Shown one piece after another: positions 22,459 through 34,700 of a stretch of 64,000 nucleotides of DNA (within the stretch, counting starts at the first letter, position 1; each line of letters starts with the position of its first letter). The notes under the pieces were generated by a model. That model was not told where the DNA came from, did not search any database, and saw only the letters and a list, made by a program, of their open reading frames with translations. The position numbers and the translations under genes were made by a program. The DNA comes from Closterium sp. Naga37s-1 (Eukaryota; Streptophyta; Zygnematophyceae; Desmidiales; Closteriaceae): assembly GCA_947471745.1 (NCBI GenBank), contig CANJKZ010000108.1, positions 2,457,001 through 2,521,000 of the forward strand. The letters are read 5' to 3'.

Positions 22459-23843
22459 ATGGGAAAGGGTCCTGGTTCCTTCTCAGACATTGGCAAGAAG
22501 GCCAAGGGTAAGACCGTTCGTCTTGACAGTTACCGTGTAGTCGTTACTTAAAGCTGCGGTATACATTTGAAAGGAAGAGTTCAAAAACTTTTGAAATTTG
22601 AAAAGTTGCCCCAAACCTGTGAGGCTCACTCCCTAAACCCTGAACCCTGCTGACAAACGTCGTATGTATGTTCTGATCGAGCATTTATGGATCTTGAACA
22701 GAGCTTCTTTTCAAGCATTACGCTTACGATCACAGCATCAACATCTCCACAAAGACTGATTCGGGCTTGGTAAGATTATTAGATGCAACTCAGGTTGAGC
22801 CAGGATAAGATCCAGTAGTGCTAATGCTCCCTTCTTTAAAAAATGCAGAAGTTTCAAACCGCATCAGTGAAGAAGGGAGACGAGGTGTCGTGCGATGTGA
22901 AGACTGAGGTCGAGATTGGAAACGTTGAGGCGGAGTTCAAGCTTGATACGAAGTCCAAGGTACGTACGGGAATGTGTAGTAAGAATATAATGTGCCTTAG
23001 CAGCAGCCACGGGCTGACAGTCTGATCTGGAAAACGTGTCCTTCCCTGTGTTTCAGCTTTATTTCAAGGCCGTTTACGAGGATCTTGCTCCTGGTCTGAA
23101 GCTTGCCCTAACTGGAATCGTTCCGGACTCGAAAGCCACCAAGGTGAGTAGTGAACCCTGATCATCACTCAGTGTTTGCTCGCGCGGAATGATTTGAGTT
23201 TCATTTCTAGATTATTGCATGACATGAGTACCTCGGGGTCTTGCAGGCAGAGCTGACCTACAAGCAAGAGTTGCTACACGTGAATGCCACCGTCGGTCTT
23301 GTTACACAACCCGTTTTCGAGGGTGCTCTTTCCGTCGGAACCAAGGGAGTGGTTGTTGGTGCTGAGCTTGGCTACGACACTGCTACTAACAGCGCGACCA
23401 AGTACAACCTTGGCGTGGCTTACTCCGAATCCGACTTCGCCGCTTCCTTGTTGATGTAAGCCTGCCTTACCCGCTCTTTTGTTTCCCATTTTTTGCACCA
23501 CACCAGTGGTTGACTAAGCCTGCAATGCCTACCTGTGTGCAGTGCTGACAAGCTGGACACCTTGAAGGCAGCTTATTTCCAGAAGGTGAAGGATAACGTG
23601 GAGGTTGCTGTTGAGGCAGCGCACAAACTCTCCAAAAGCGACACTACTTTCACAGCAGGTGCTTCCTTCGAGCTTGATCCCCTCACAGAGGCCAAGCTGA
23701 GGTTCAACAACCGTGGCACAGTTGCTGCTCTCCTCCAGCACGAGTTCCGGCCCAAGTCCAAGGTCACCATTGCAGGAGAGGTTGACTCCAAGGCTCTTGA
23801 CAAGTCAGGCAAGGTTGGGCTTGCCATTGCTCTCAAGCTGTAG
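22459..23843 (+). CDS. VDAC: Voltage-dependent anion channel (mitochondrial outer-membrane porin)
   Basis: Forms the beta-barrel pore for ATP/ADP and metabolites in the outer mitochondrial membrane. Six phase-consistent exons: 22459-22507, 22702-22769, 22849-22959, 23057-23143, 23247-23455 and 23543-23843, giving 274 aa, the normal length for VDAC. The N-terminus MGKGPGSFSDIGKKAKELL matches the helix that lies in the pore. The porin signature region is visible as DPLTEAKLRFNNRGTVAALL, and the protein ends GKVGLAIALKL*, the usual last beta-strand. The first intron contains a diverged inverted-repeat element (22545-22676). The gene looks intact and unduplicated. Confidence 0.95.
22545..22676 (+). 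mobile_element. MITE-like element, diverged copy, in VDAC intron 1
   Basis: Shares ordered blocks with the element at 26579-26708: TTAAAGC.GC.GTATACATTTG at the left end, GTGAGGC.CACT and CCCTGAACCC.GCTG in the body. The right inverted arm is decayed (CAAACGTCGTATGTATG). Confidence 0.65.
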
Positions 23844-24247
23844 CTAGGTGGTCTGTTCAATTGGACCCCACATTCCATACCAGCAGTAGTGGTTATGAGT
23901 CTCACATCTCGTATCATTGTTCATCTGTAGCAACCAGCTATATTTACCCAAACACTAGTCCAGCCGTGAGGTTCATTATTTAGGCTCTGGTCAGATTTCT
24001 AAACAACCCATGTGAGACAAAGTCCGCGTATACTGTTTCGTTGATACCCACGCCAGTTCAGTTCGGTGGATCAACAAACCACAGCATTCCGTCGTCATCT
24101 GCTTCCACCGACAAGCCGCCGACTTTCCCATGACAAGTCAGGCAGGAGATGTCTCTAGGCGATGCTGTGAAGACATTCTGAGTTACCGTACGGAAATTCT
24201 TCCTCGCATTGACTGAGCAGGCCCTTGATTCAGGCATTGGGAGTGCA
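23844..24247. other. Intergenic between VDAC and phosphomevalonate kinase
   Basis: VDAC 3' UTR and the PMK promoter must both lie in these 404 bp. No repeat or further gene is seen. Confidence 0.4.
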
Positions 24248-27200
24248 ATGGCGTTGGATTTAGCTGTAGCCGCCTCGGCTCCAGGAAAGGTGCTCCTAGT
24301 GGGAGGGTACCTCGTAGTAGAGCCTCCTAATCAAGGCCTCGTACTCGCCACGAACGCGCGCTTCTACGCCATTGCGCAGCCGCTAATCTCCGAGAGGGAG
24401 AAGCAGGTTACGGAAACAGCGGAAACAGCAGGTTTGGGCAGAGAGAGCCTGATGACCGTCTGCGTGGATTCGCCTCAACGAGGCAGCTGCTATTGTTTCG
24501 ACCTGTCCCTTGAAGATCTCGCAATCAGCAATCGCAGGTGAATATCGCTAAATAGCGGGAGACGACTTCAGTGGCATAACGACTAAGCCCGTGCTTCTCA
24601 CTTGGCACTGTTAACACGTTGTGCTTGGCGCTACGTTCCAAAGGTCCATTCTCCCTGAATGTCCGTGCAGGGAAGGTGACGCATGTGCGAATGCATGCAC
24701 AGGACAGAAAGGTCAGCCCGAGGGAGGCAGCGCGCAGAGGGTTTCAGGCAACCCGTACGTGGAAAGGGTGGTTCAGGTGGCCGTGGGAGCTGCCCTGGGG
24801 GAGACACGCGGAGGAGCGGGGGACGCAGCAACGGACAAGCGGCGGCTGAGGAAGAAGTTGGCGAGTGCAGGAGTGCGCATCACCATTGCAGGAGACAACG
24901 ACTTTTATTCGCACCGACACACTGTACGCTGCCCCTCCATGCACATTCCCCCATGAACATTTCCCCATGCACATTCCCCCATGAACATTCCCCCATGCAC
25001 ATTCCCCCATGAACATTTCCCCATGCACATTTCCCCATGCACATTCCCCCATGCACATTTTTTCCATGCACATTCCCCCATGCACGTTTCCCCATGCACG
25101 TTTCCCCATGCACATTCCCCCATGCACGTTTCCCCATGCATATTCCACCATGCACATTCATCCATGCACATTCATCCATGCACATTCCTCCATGCACATT
25201 CCTCCATGCACATTCCCCCATGCACATTCCCCCATGCACATTCCCCCATGCACATTCCCCCATGCACATTCCCCCATGCACATTCCCCCATGCACATTCC
25301 CCCATGCACATTCCCCCATGCACATTTTCCCATTCACATTCCCTCGTACACATTTCTCCATGCACATTTCTTCATACCCATTTCCCATGCACATTCCTCT
25401 TTGCACATTCCTCCACGCACACCCCTCCGTGCACACCCCGCCGTGTGTGTGCAGCTGCAACGGATGGGCCTGCCACTCTCTGCGTCCTCCCTCGCCCGCA
25501 TTCCTTCTTTCGCCCCCATCGTCAGCAACCCTTCATCAGCAGCCCCAGATACATCAGCACCCCCGGTCACAACAGCAGCCCCAGACGCATTAGCACCAGC
25601 ATCAACATCAGCAGTCGCAGCATCAGCAGCAGCAGCAGCAGCAGCAGAGGCGACGAGGGGCCACGTGCCAGAGGTGGCGAAGACAGGGCTGGGGTCGTCT
25701 GCTGCCATGACTGCTGCTGTCTCCGCCGCCCTGCTGCGCTTCCTCGGCGTGCTGGGGGGCACAGGGAGTGGCGCTCCTGATGAGGTTTGTCAGGAGCGGC
25801 CGATGGGGAGTGGAGCAGAGGAGGGCTCTCAAGAGGAGGCGGTGGGGAGTGAGGGGACGGTGGGGAGGGAGGAGGTGGTGCATAGGGTGGCGCAGGTGGC
25901 GCACTGCCTGGCGCAGGGCAAGGCGGGCAGCGGGTTTGATGTGGCATCTGGCGTGTTTGGGTCCATGTGCTACCAGCGCTTCAACCCCGCCGTCATGCAC
26001 TCGCTCATGGTGGGTGCCCTCGTGCTGGGTGCTGCTGTGCTGCGTTGTGCCATGATGGTCTGTGCCATGCGCACGGCCATAATGAGTGATCAGAGCTGCA
26101 GGAAAAATGACGCACCACCTTGCGCATGTGCCCTCCTGTGTGAACCTTGGGGTTGTGGCAGGGAGCAGAGGCAGCAATGACAGTGAGCAGCGTATCAGCC
26201 ACGCTGCGGTCTCCTCTCTGGGATCACACCATCGCTCCCCTGCACCTCCCACGAGGCCTTCTCCTGGTATGCACCCCTCCCACTCTCCCTTTTCCCCATT
26301 TCAACACTCTCTCTTTCCACTATCCCATTCTCCCACTCTCTCCTACACGAGCATCTCTTTATTCCCCTCTCACTATCCCACTCATGCCTTCTTTCTTCTT
26401 CACTTGGTGATTCTGCATGGTAGGTACTGGGCGAGCCAGGCACAGGGGGCACCGCCACACCCTCCATGCTTTCTGCTGTCATGAAGTGAGTGTGAGCGTG
26501 GCCATTCTGCAACATTATTCGATCGCTCTTAGTGTGAATCGCACTGCTACGGGCGTATTCAGGCGTCACTTTATTCAAGTTAAAGCAGCAGTATACATTT
26601 GGCAGGGCGAGTGCCAAAAGTTTATAAATGGTACATGGTGGGGCCGAAATCGTGAGGCACACTGTAAAACCCTGAACCCGGCTGTCAAATGTATACTGCT
26701 GCTTTAACACCCATGATTTCATCACCCCACATTGACATCATGCCATCTTACCAGCATGCCAGCATGCCATCATGCCATCGCCCATACCACTCTGCAGTTC
26801 GTTGCTGCAGCAGTCCCTCACCTCTCCCTGACCCCATGCAATCATATCTTCCTTCTCCTTTTCCCCGTTTCCTCCCCCTCCCCACAGGTGGCGGCGGCAA
26901 TCACCAGATGAAGCAGAGCCCATATGGGAAGGCCTAAAAGAGGCCAATGCGGCAGTTGCTGCTGCCCTCACACCTGTCCCTGCTCGCACGCACCCATCCA
27001 GACGCCTTCTCCACCACTCTGAACCGCCTGCAGCACGTGCCTCTCACTGCAGCAACCCCAGTGGCGCCTGTTGCTGCCGCAACCCAGGAGAACCCCTTGT
27101 GTGCCACAAACGAGGCAGCGGAAGATCTCCAGGCTGAGGTACCTCCGGAGTCTACTCAACAGTCGCAGGCAGGCACACCGGAGCATGGTAGCTGCGACAC

Positions 27201-27642
27201 CAGCCATACAAGCAGCACCGTACAACCACACGCACCACAGCAACCGCAGCAACAACAAGAATCGCAGAAAGAACAAAAGCAGCAAGGAGGTGACATCCGG
27301 AATACCATCCTACACGCCCTCCTCACTCTGCGGTCCTCCTTCCTCTCAGTGCGCCACCTGCTCTCTGCCATGGGCTCTGCAGCCGCCACGCCCATCGAAC
27401 CCCCCCAGCAGACCGCTCTCCTTGACGCTACCATGCAGCAGCCGGGGGTGGTGATGGCAGGTGTGCCGGGCGCGGGGGGCTTTGACAGTGTGTTTGCTGT
27501 GGTGGTGGGGGAGGAGGCGGTGAGGAGGCTGGATGGCGTGTGGGCTGGTATGGGGGTGATGCAGATGGGTGTAAGGAGTGGGGCGGAGGGGATGAGGTGG
27601 GAGGAGGTAGAGGGGGTGATGAGGAGACTGGGAAGGGGATGA
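24248..27642 (+). CDS. PMK: Phosphomevalonate kinase
   Basis: GHMP-kinase of the mevalonate pathway, phosphorylating mevalonate 5-phosphate to the diphosphate for isoprenoid synthesis. Exons 24248-24537, 24671-24923, 25455-26009, 26162-26266, 26424-26485 and 26888-27642. Diagnostic sequence: N-terminal SAPGKVLLVGGYLVV, NPYVERVVQVAV, the ATP-binding loop KTGLGSSAAMT, QGKAGSGFDVASGVFGS, GEPGTGGTATPSM and C-terminal AGVPGAGGFDSVFAV. At about 670 aa it is longer than plant PMKs (around 500) because of Ala/Pro/Thr and Gln-rich inserts. The frame changes between KEANAAVAAALTP (to about 26975) and the downstream coding frame: either a one-base error, a frameshift, or a short intron such as 58 nt ending at a CCTGCAG near 27033. 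Intron 2 is filled by a 14-bp satellite. Confidence 0.9.
24936..25400 (+). repeat. 14-bp tandem repeat in PMK intron 2
   Basis: About 33 copies of TGCACATTCCCCCA with variants (CATGAACATTTCC, CATGCACGTTTCC). It starts about 12 bp after the exon 2 donor and ends shortly before the exon 3 acceptor, so it makes up nearly the whole intron. Confidence 0.9.
26579..26708 (+). mobile_element. MITE-like element with ~23-bp terminal inverted repeats in PMK intron 5
   Basis: The left end GTTAAAGCAGCAGTATACAT and following TTG are mirrored at the right end as CAAATGTATACTGCTGCTTT plus AAC. The element is about 130 bp and non-coding. A target-site duplication is not evident. A diverged relative lies in the VDAC gene. 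Confidence 0.75.
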
Positions 27643-28775
27643 GAAGCACGGGTCAATGTGGCATGGGTCAGTGTGGCATGGGTCAAGGCCAGAATAATGA
27701 TTTGCCCTTTCCCTCGGTCTTCACACATGTTCATCCCAATTAGAGTGCACTACAAGTCACTGAATGTATGGGTGCATTCTTTCATGGAATACATGCATAG
27801 AACAGACAGGCACATGGCTACTCATGCCATGCATAAGGACTTACAGCACATGCATGGCCACTATAAAATGTGTTACAAGTCTACTTCCACAGCCCTAACA
27901 TGTCATGGTTTCTACCATGGCCATCTTTTCTACTTGTCCTTCTGGTTCTGTCACTCCACCACACGCCTCTTGGGGCACAATAATTAGAGAGATCCTCACA
28001 ATTATATCGCATCATACAATAATCGGTTAGCAAGCCTGTTAGTGATGCTGCTTATATAAATACTGTGGTTAGCTACCCTTGCTCCTGGTCCCTCTTCCAC
28101 TCCTCTCTGTTCTCCCATCCTGACGAGGCACCTGATGAGGCAACTGACGAGGCAACTGACGAGGCACCTGACGAGGCACCCGACGAGGCACCTGACGAGG
28201 GAACCTGCCAAGGCCCTGGACAAAGCAGTCGCCTCTACGACGAGTGGGTCTGTGGCTCCACCACGAGTGTGAGGCGATCGCTGTGGAAGTGGAAGGGCAC
28301 CTCAAAGGCGAAAGCAGAGAGGTCGTGCACCTGCCACTCATGCTCGTGCACCCCCCACAGAGGTTCCACCATGCCTGCCCCCCCACTTTCACACCCAAGT
28401 ACAGGCCCCTGAGAACGCAGTCACCAGCATTACTCGGGCTATCTGTGGGTCTGTGGCTCCACCACGAGGGTGTGTCAGTCCCCCCACAGAGGATCCACCA
28501 TGGCCCCCCCCACCTGCGCACCCACTTGAAGGCCCTGTGACCTGTGACAAAGCAGTCGCCTCGCCTCTACTCGGGCTCCTTGTGGGTCTGTGGCTCGACC
28601 ACGAGGGTGTGTCGGTCGCTGTGGAGGTGGAAGGGCGCCTCATAGGAGAACGCAGAGAGGTCGTCCACCTGCCACTCGTGCTCGTGCACCCCCCACAGCG
28701 GATCCACCGTGCATGCCCCCCCACTCCCCCCACTTTCACACCCATTCGAAGGCCGTGATCACCCAGTCAGCACCA
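27643..28775. other. Convergent intergenic region with C-terminal exon copies
   Basis: 27643-28060 shows nothing recognisable beyond the PMK 3' flank. A 12-bp GACGAGGCACCT repeat (about seven to eight copies) lies at 28119-28203. Partial copies of the last methyltransferase exon follow (separate entry). Confidence 0.5.
28225..28735 (-). repeat. Three extra copies of the 3'-terminal exon of the methyltransferase gene
   Basis: Copies at about 28225-28375, 28435-28510 (internally deleted) and 28575-28710 match the complete last exon (28776-29138). On the minus strand they encode variants of [18 protein letters not shown] and end with different residues (THSS* or THKEPE*). Each starts from a CCACAG/GCGGATCC-like junction. 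Confidence 0.8.
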
Positions 28776-31700
28776 TTACTCGGGCTCCTTGTGGGTCTGT
28801 GGCTCGACCACGAGGGTGTGTCGGTCGCTGTGGAAGTGGAAGGGCGCCTCAAAGGCGAAGGCAGAGAGGTCGTGCACCTGCCACTCGTGCTCGTGCACCC
28901 CCCACAGCGGATCCATGCCCACCCCCACCTTCACACTCCGCCGCCGCACCAGCGCCCGCACTGTCGCATTGAAGCCTCGAATGGAGGCTTGGGAAGTGAT
29001 GGGGGAGATGGGAGAGGATCGGGTGGGGGAGGTGGAGGAGGGTTGGAGAGTTGGGGATTTGGCGGGGGAGGGGTGGGAGGAGGGCGATGGGGAGGATAGG
29101 CTGGGAGAGTTGAACTCGATGCTGCTGGTTACCACGTACTGTGTTCATGGCGGTACAACCGAGCAGGAGGGGTTGGGGAAGAGGGAGGGAGGAGGAGATG
29201 GGATAGGGAGAGGTGAGGGGGATGTGAGGGGAGTCCACAAGAGAGTGAAACAAAAAGGGGAGATGGATGAAACGGGAGGCAAGGATGTGATGAGGCGAGG
29301 GATAAGGTACGGGGGCATAAGAGAGGGAAGATAAACTGGTGAGTGTAGAACAGCACAGTGGCATGCGCATCGAACAGTCACGTGCTCGCAGCAACAAAAG
29401 TACAGCTGAATGGAAGCATGCTGCAGTGCAGTGCAGTGCAGTGCAGTGCAGCGCAATGCAGTGCGGTGCAGTGCATCAGACTGACAACGAGGGAGAAGTC
29501 GCGTTTGAAGGGCCATTTAAGCGCCCACACGGTGCCTGGCTGGGGATACACCGCGTGCACACTCCTGCCCGGGCCCCCCGCTACCCTGCGCACCCTCCGC
29601 ACCCTGTTGGGGGTGTTGGGGGTGATGGGGGTGATGGGGGTGATGGGAATGATGGGCATGATGGGGATGAGAGTGGCGTTTGAAGGGCCATTTGAGAGCC
29701 CCAAGATGGTGCCTGGCTGGAGATACACTGCAAAAACACTCCTGCCCGCGCCCCCCGCTACCCTCGTCACTCGCCGCACCCTGATGTGCGATATGGGTGG
29801 GGTGATGGGGATGATGGGCTTAATGTGGTTGATGGGGGTGATGGGGGTGATGGGGGTGATGGGGGTGATGGGGGTGATGGGGGTAATGGGGGTGATGGGG
29901 GTGATGGGGGTGATGTGATGTGATGGGGGTGATGTGATGTGATGTGATGGGGGTGATGTGATGTGATGGGGGTGATGGGGGTGATGGGGGTGATGGGGGT
30001 GATGGGGGTGATGGGGGTGATGGGGGTGATGGGGGTGATGGGGGTGATGGGGGTGATGGGGGTGATGGGGGTGATGGGGGTGATGGGGGTGATGGGGATG
30101 ATGGGGGTGATGGGGGTGATGGGGGTGATGGGGATGACTGTGTGTGATGATCGTGGTGGCACACACAAGCACAGCAGAATGCTGGCAGCGCAGAGATTCG
30201 CAGTGAGAACAATAACTGTGGCTCAAGACAGTGGGGCTGGTGGCACAGTTACTACCAGCCCCATCCCTGTTCTCGTCTCTATGTCTCCTGCTCCATCTCG
30301 TACAGCCCATTGGAGGCACTGAGGCACCTCAAACGAGATGCTACTGGGCACTGTGCACTGAAACGGTAGCTGAGCAGAGTGGGGATATGTGAGGCGAGAG
30401 TGCACCAGGGCGGAGAGACATTACCTGTGGCTGGCAGGGCAGAGATACGCATTGACATGACATTACCTGTGGCTGGCAGGGCAGAGATACGCATTGACAT
30501 GACATTACCTGTGGCTGGCAGGGCAGAGATACGCATTGACATGACATTACCTGTGGCTGGCAGGGCAGAGATACGCATTGACATGACATTACCTGTGGCT
30601 GGCAGGGCAGAGATACGCATTGACATGACATTACCTGTGGCTGGCAGGGCAGAGATACGCATTGACATGACATTACCTGTGGCTGGCAGGGCAGAGATAC
30701 GCATTGACATGACATTACCTGTGGCTGGCAGGGCAGAGATACGCATTGACATGACATTACCTGTGGCTGGCAGGGCAGAGATACGCATTGACATGACATT
30801 ACCTGTGGCTGGCAGGGCAGAGATACGCATTGACATGACATTACCTGTGGCTGGCAGGGCAGAGATACGCATTGACATGACATTACCTGTGGCTGGCAGG
30901 GCAGAGATACTCATTGACATGACATTACCTGTGGCTGGCAGGGCAGAGATACGCATTGACATGACATTACCTGTGGCTGGCAGGGCAGAGATACGCATTG
31001 ACATGACATTACCTGTGGCTGGCAGGGCAGAGATACGCATTGACATGACATTACCTGTGGCTGGCAGGGCAGAGATACGCATTGACATGACATTACCTGT
31101 GGCTGAAGACAGTGAGGCTGGTGGCCGTGTGAGTCTCCTGCTCCATCTCATACAGCCCTGCTCCATGCCATGTGTGCTCATCCTCCTCCTCCTCCTTGTA
31201 CTCCTCCCCCTCCTCATCCTCATCCCCCTCTTCCTCCTCCTCCTCCTCGTCACCACTCTCACGCTCTTCCCTCTCTTCCCTCTTCCCATACGCAGGATGC
31301 CCATTTGAGTGAGCATCCACGAGATAGAAGTACCGACTGAGTGGAGGGAAGGGCATGTGGGAGGGCGGAGAGGAGAGGATATGCAGAAGCAATGTGGTCA
31401 AGAAGCAATGTGGTCAAGAAGCAATGTGGTCAAGAAGCAATGTGGTCAAGAAGCAATGTGGTCAAGAAGCAATGTGGTCAAGAAGCAATGTGGTCAAGAA
31501 GCAATGTGGTCAAGAAGCAATGTGGTCAAGAAGCAATGTGGTCAAGAAGCATTTCAAGGCAACCAGGAACAACAGTTTCAGAGGTATGCTTCAACAGGTC
31601 GCAACCTGCGAGTAGCAAGCAAGTACAGAAATCGAATCTCAAGATGCATTGAGAGACTGTGGCTGGTGCGGACAGACGCAACAAAAAGGTGTGCTCGGCC

Positions 31701-34700
31701 GAATAATGTGTCACGAATCTCAGCTCTGAGCGAAGGGAAGCAGGCAGGATTGACACGGATCAAGGTCGTCTAAGAAATCCAGGTGGGGCGCCTCAAATTC
31801 CAGGTGGGTCTCTCCTTGACGTGAAGCGCAGAGACAGAGTGGCATTACTGGGTCTGTGATGGGGGCTTACTAGGTGATGGCGAGTGGTGCTGGCTTGCGA
31901 AGCGACTCGGTATCGAATCTGCCGCCCTCCACGGAGAGAATCAGCGCGTACCAATTGGGTAGCTTGGACCAGCTGTATGCTGCCCACACCTGCATGGCGC
32001 GGTGGGGTGGGGTGAGGAGGGGTGGAAAGAGATGGGAATGGCACGGTGCGATGGGATGGGGGTGGTAAGGGGTGGAGATGGTGTGGTAGGGAGGGGAGGG
32101 ATGGGATGGGTGGGTAGATGGATGAGCAGGGAAGTGCACTAGAGAGGAATGAATGTGTTATCAGCTCCCATATCACTCAGATTGTTACCCCACACCACAC
32201 ACTTCCTGCACGGCCCCTGCTATGCACCCATGCTCACCACTCACCTCCCCCACGCACCAACGGTCAGTGCGCTCACCTCCCCTGGGACCATGAGAGCAGA
32301 CCTAGCGCGGGTGACATGTGGCGTGGCGGCACACAGGCGAGCAGTGCACATGGGGGAGCAGGTGCCCCTCCCCACCCACTGCCCTACACGCCCAAGCTCT
32401 ACTCACAACAACCTACCCCCACGCACCAACGCTCACTGTGCTCACCTCCCCTGGCACCATGAGAGCAGACCTAGCGCGGGTGACATATGCGGGCACACAG
32501 GCAAGCAGCGCACAGAGGGGAGCAGAGACGCCCCTTTTCACTCCCTGCACCACCGTGCTCTACTCATAACCTACCCCAACACACACCCATGCTCACGTGC
32601 ACTCACCTCCCCTGGGACCATGAGGGCGCACTCGGCGCGGGTGACGTGAGGAGGCACAAAGGCAGGCAGCGCACAGGGGGGGGCGGAGAGACGCCCGTCA
32701 CATTCCCTGCTCGCCCATTGCCCTGCCCGCCACTGCCCTGCTACCACACACCCTTACAATTCACGTGCGCTCACCTCCCCCGGCACCATGAGGGCGCACT
32801 TGGCGCGGGGACGTGGGGAGGCACACACAGGGGGGTGCAGAGAGCCCCTTCCCACTCCCTGCACTGCCACTGCCACTGCACTGCCACTGCCTGCACTGCC
32901 ACTCCCTGCACTGCCACTGCCCTGCCACTGCCCCTGCCACTGCCCTGCACTGCCACTGCCCTGCCACTGCCCCTGCCACTGCCCTGCACTGCCACTGCCC
33001 CATGCCCCATGCACACGCGCTCACTGCTCTCACCTCCCCCGGCACCATGAGGGCGCACTTGGCGCGGGTGACGTGGGGAGGCACACAGGCAGGCAGCGCA
33101 CAGGGGGGAGCAGAGAGGCGCAGCGATGGGGAGAGCAGCGGCGTGAGCAGGTATGATATCACTGCCACCTATGGGGGAAGAGGACAGTGGAAGGGCGTAA
33201 AGAGAGGGCTGTCAAGTCTTAGAGGAAGGTAGCAGCATAGAGGAAGGCTTAGCAAGTTGGAGAAGAACCAGTAAAAGGGTGAGTGGCAGGCGGGCAGGGA
33301 CACTCAACTGGAAATGAGTTCCCTAGCAGGCCCCATCGGTCCCTCTCCTGCAGCTCCTCCTGCTTACTCTCATCCCACCGACACGTCTCCTCCCTCCCAC
33401 TCATCCCATCCGCCCTCCCGCTCGCCCCTCTCACTGCCCCCACTCCGCCTCCGCCTCGTCTCTTGGGGCTGCTGCTGCACGCCCCTCCTCCTGGTGTGGT
33501 GGTGATAGTGGAGGGGGAAGGGAGGGAGGGAGGGAGGGAGGGAGGGAGGGAGGGAGGGAGGGAGGGAGGGAGGGAGGGAGGGATAGTCGAGGGGAGGTAG
33601 CGGTGAGAGGTTGAGTCGGTCTCTCACTGGCCCCGCTTCGCCTGTGCCTTTTCTCCTGGGCCCACTGCTGCACGCCCCTCTTCCTGGTGTGGCGGTGATA
33701 GGAGAGGAGAGGAGAGGAGAGGAGGGGGGAGGAGAGGAGGGGCGAGGAGAGGAGGGGGGAGGAGAGGAGGGGGAGGAGAGGAGGGGGGAGGAGAGGAGGG
33801 GGGAGGAGAGGAGGGGGGAGGAGAGGAGGGGGGAGGAGAGGAGGGGGGAGGAGAGGAGGGGGGAGGAGAGGAGGGGGGAGGAGAGGAGGGGCGAGGAGAG
33901 GAGGGGGGAGGAGAGGAGGGGGGAGGAGAGGAGGGGGGAGGAGAGGAGGGGGGAGGAGAGGAGGGGCGAGGAGAGGAGGGGCGAGGAGAGGAGGGGCGAG
34001 GAGAGGAGGGGCGAGGAGAGGAGGGGGGAGGAGAGGAGGGGCGAGGAGAGGAGGGGGGAGGAGAGGAGGGGGGAGGAGAGGAGGGGGGAGGAGAGGAGGG
34101 GGGAGGAGAGGAGGGGGGAGGAGAGGAGGGGCGAGGAGAGGAGGGGGGAGGAGAGGAGGGGCGAGGAGAGGAGGGGCGAGGAGAGGAGGGGCGAGGAGAG
34201 GAGGGGCGAGGAGAGGAGGGGGGAGGAGAGGAGGGGCGAGGAGAGGAGGGGGGAGGAGAGGAGGGGCGAGGAGAGGAGGGGGGAGGAGAGGAGGGGCGAG
34301 GAGAGGAGGGGGGAGGAGAGGAGGGGCGAGGAGAGGAGGGGGGAGGAGAGGAGGGGCGAGGAGAGGAGGGGGGAGGAGAGGAGGGGCGAGGAGAGGAGGG
34401 GGGAGGAGAGGAGGGGGGAGGAGAGGAGGGGGGAGGAGAGGAGGGGGGAGGAGAGGAGGGGCGAGGAGAGGAGGGGCGAGGAGAGGAGGGGCGAGGAGAG
34501 GAGGGGCGAGGAGAGGAGGGGGGAGGAGAGGAGGGGCGAGGAGAGGAGGGGGGAGGAGAGGAGGGGCGAGGAGAGGAGGGGGAGGAGAGGAGGGGGAGGA
34601 GAGGAGGGGGAGGAGAGGAGGGGGGAGGAGAGGAGGGGGGAGGAGAGGAGGGGCGAGGAGAGGAGGGGCGAGGAGAGGAGGGGCGAGGAGAGGAGGGGCG

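Noticed and set aside
22615..22660. Telomere-like CCCTAAACCCTGAACCC
   Set aside because: Only one or two degenerate units inside the MITE-like element; the related copy has lost the pattern.
24936..25400. Met/His/Pro/Cys repeat protein (MHIPPCTFPHA)
   Set aside because: It is the translation of an intronic 14-bp satellite between two well-conserved PMK exons.
28119..28330. Plus-strand acidic repeat ORF (PDEAPDEAT)
   Set aside because: Short simple repeat followed by the antisense of duplicated methyltransferase exons; no start context or conservation.
30420..31096. CRISPR-like array of 42-bp repeats
   Set aside because: Units are contiguous with no unique spacers, and the genome is eukaryotic; they are direct copies of a splice-donor segment.
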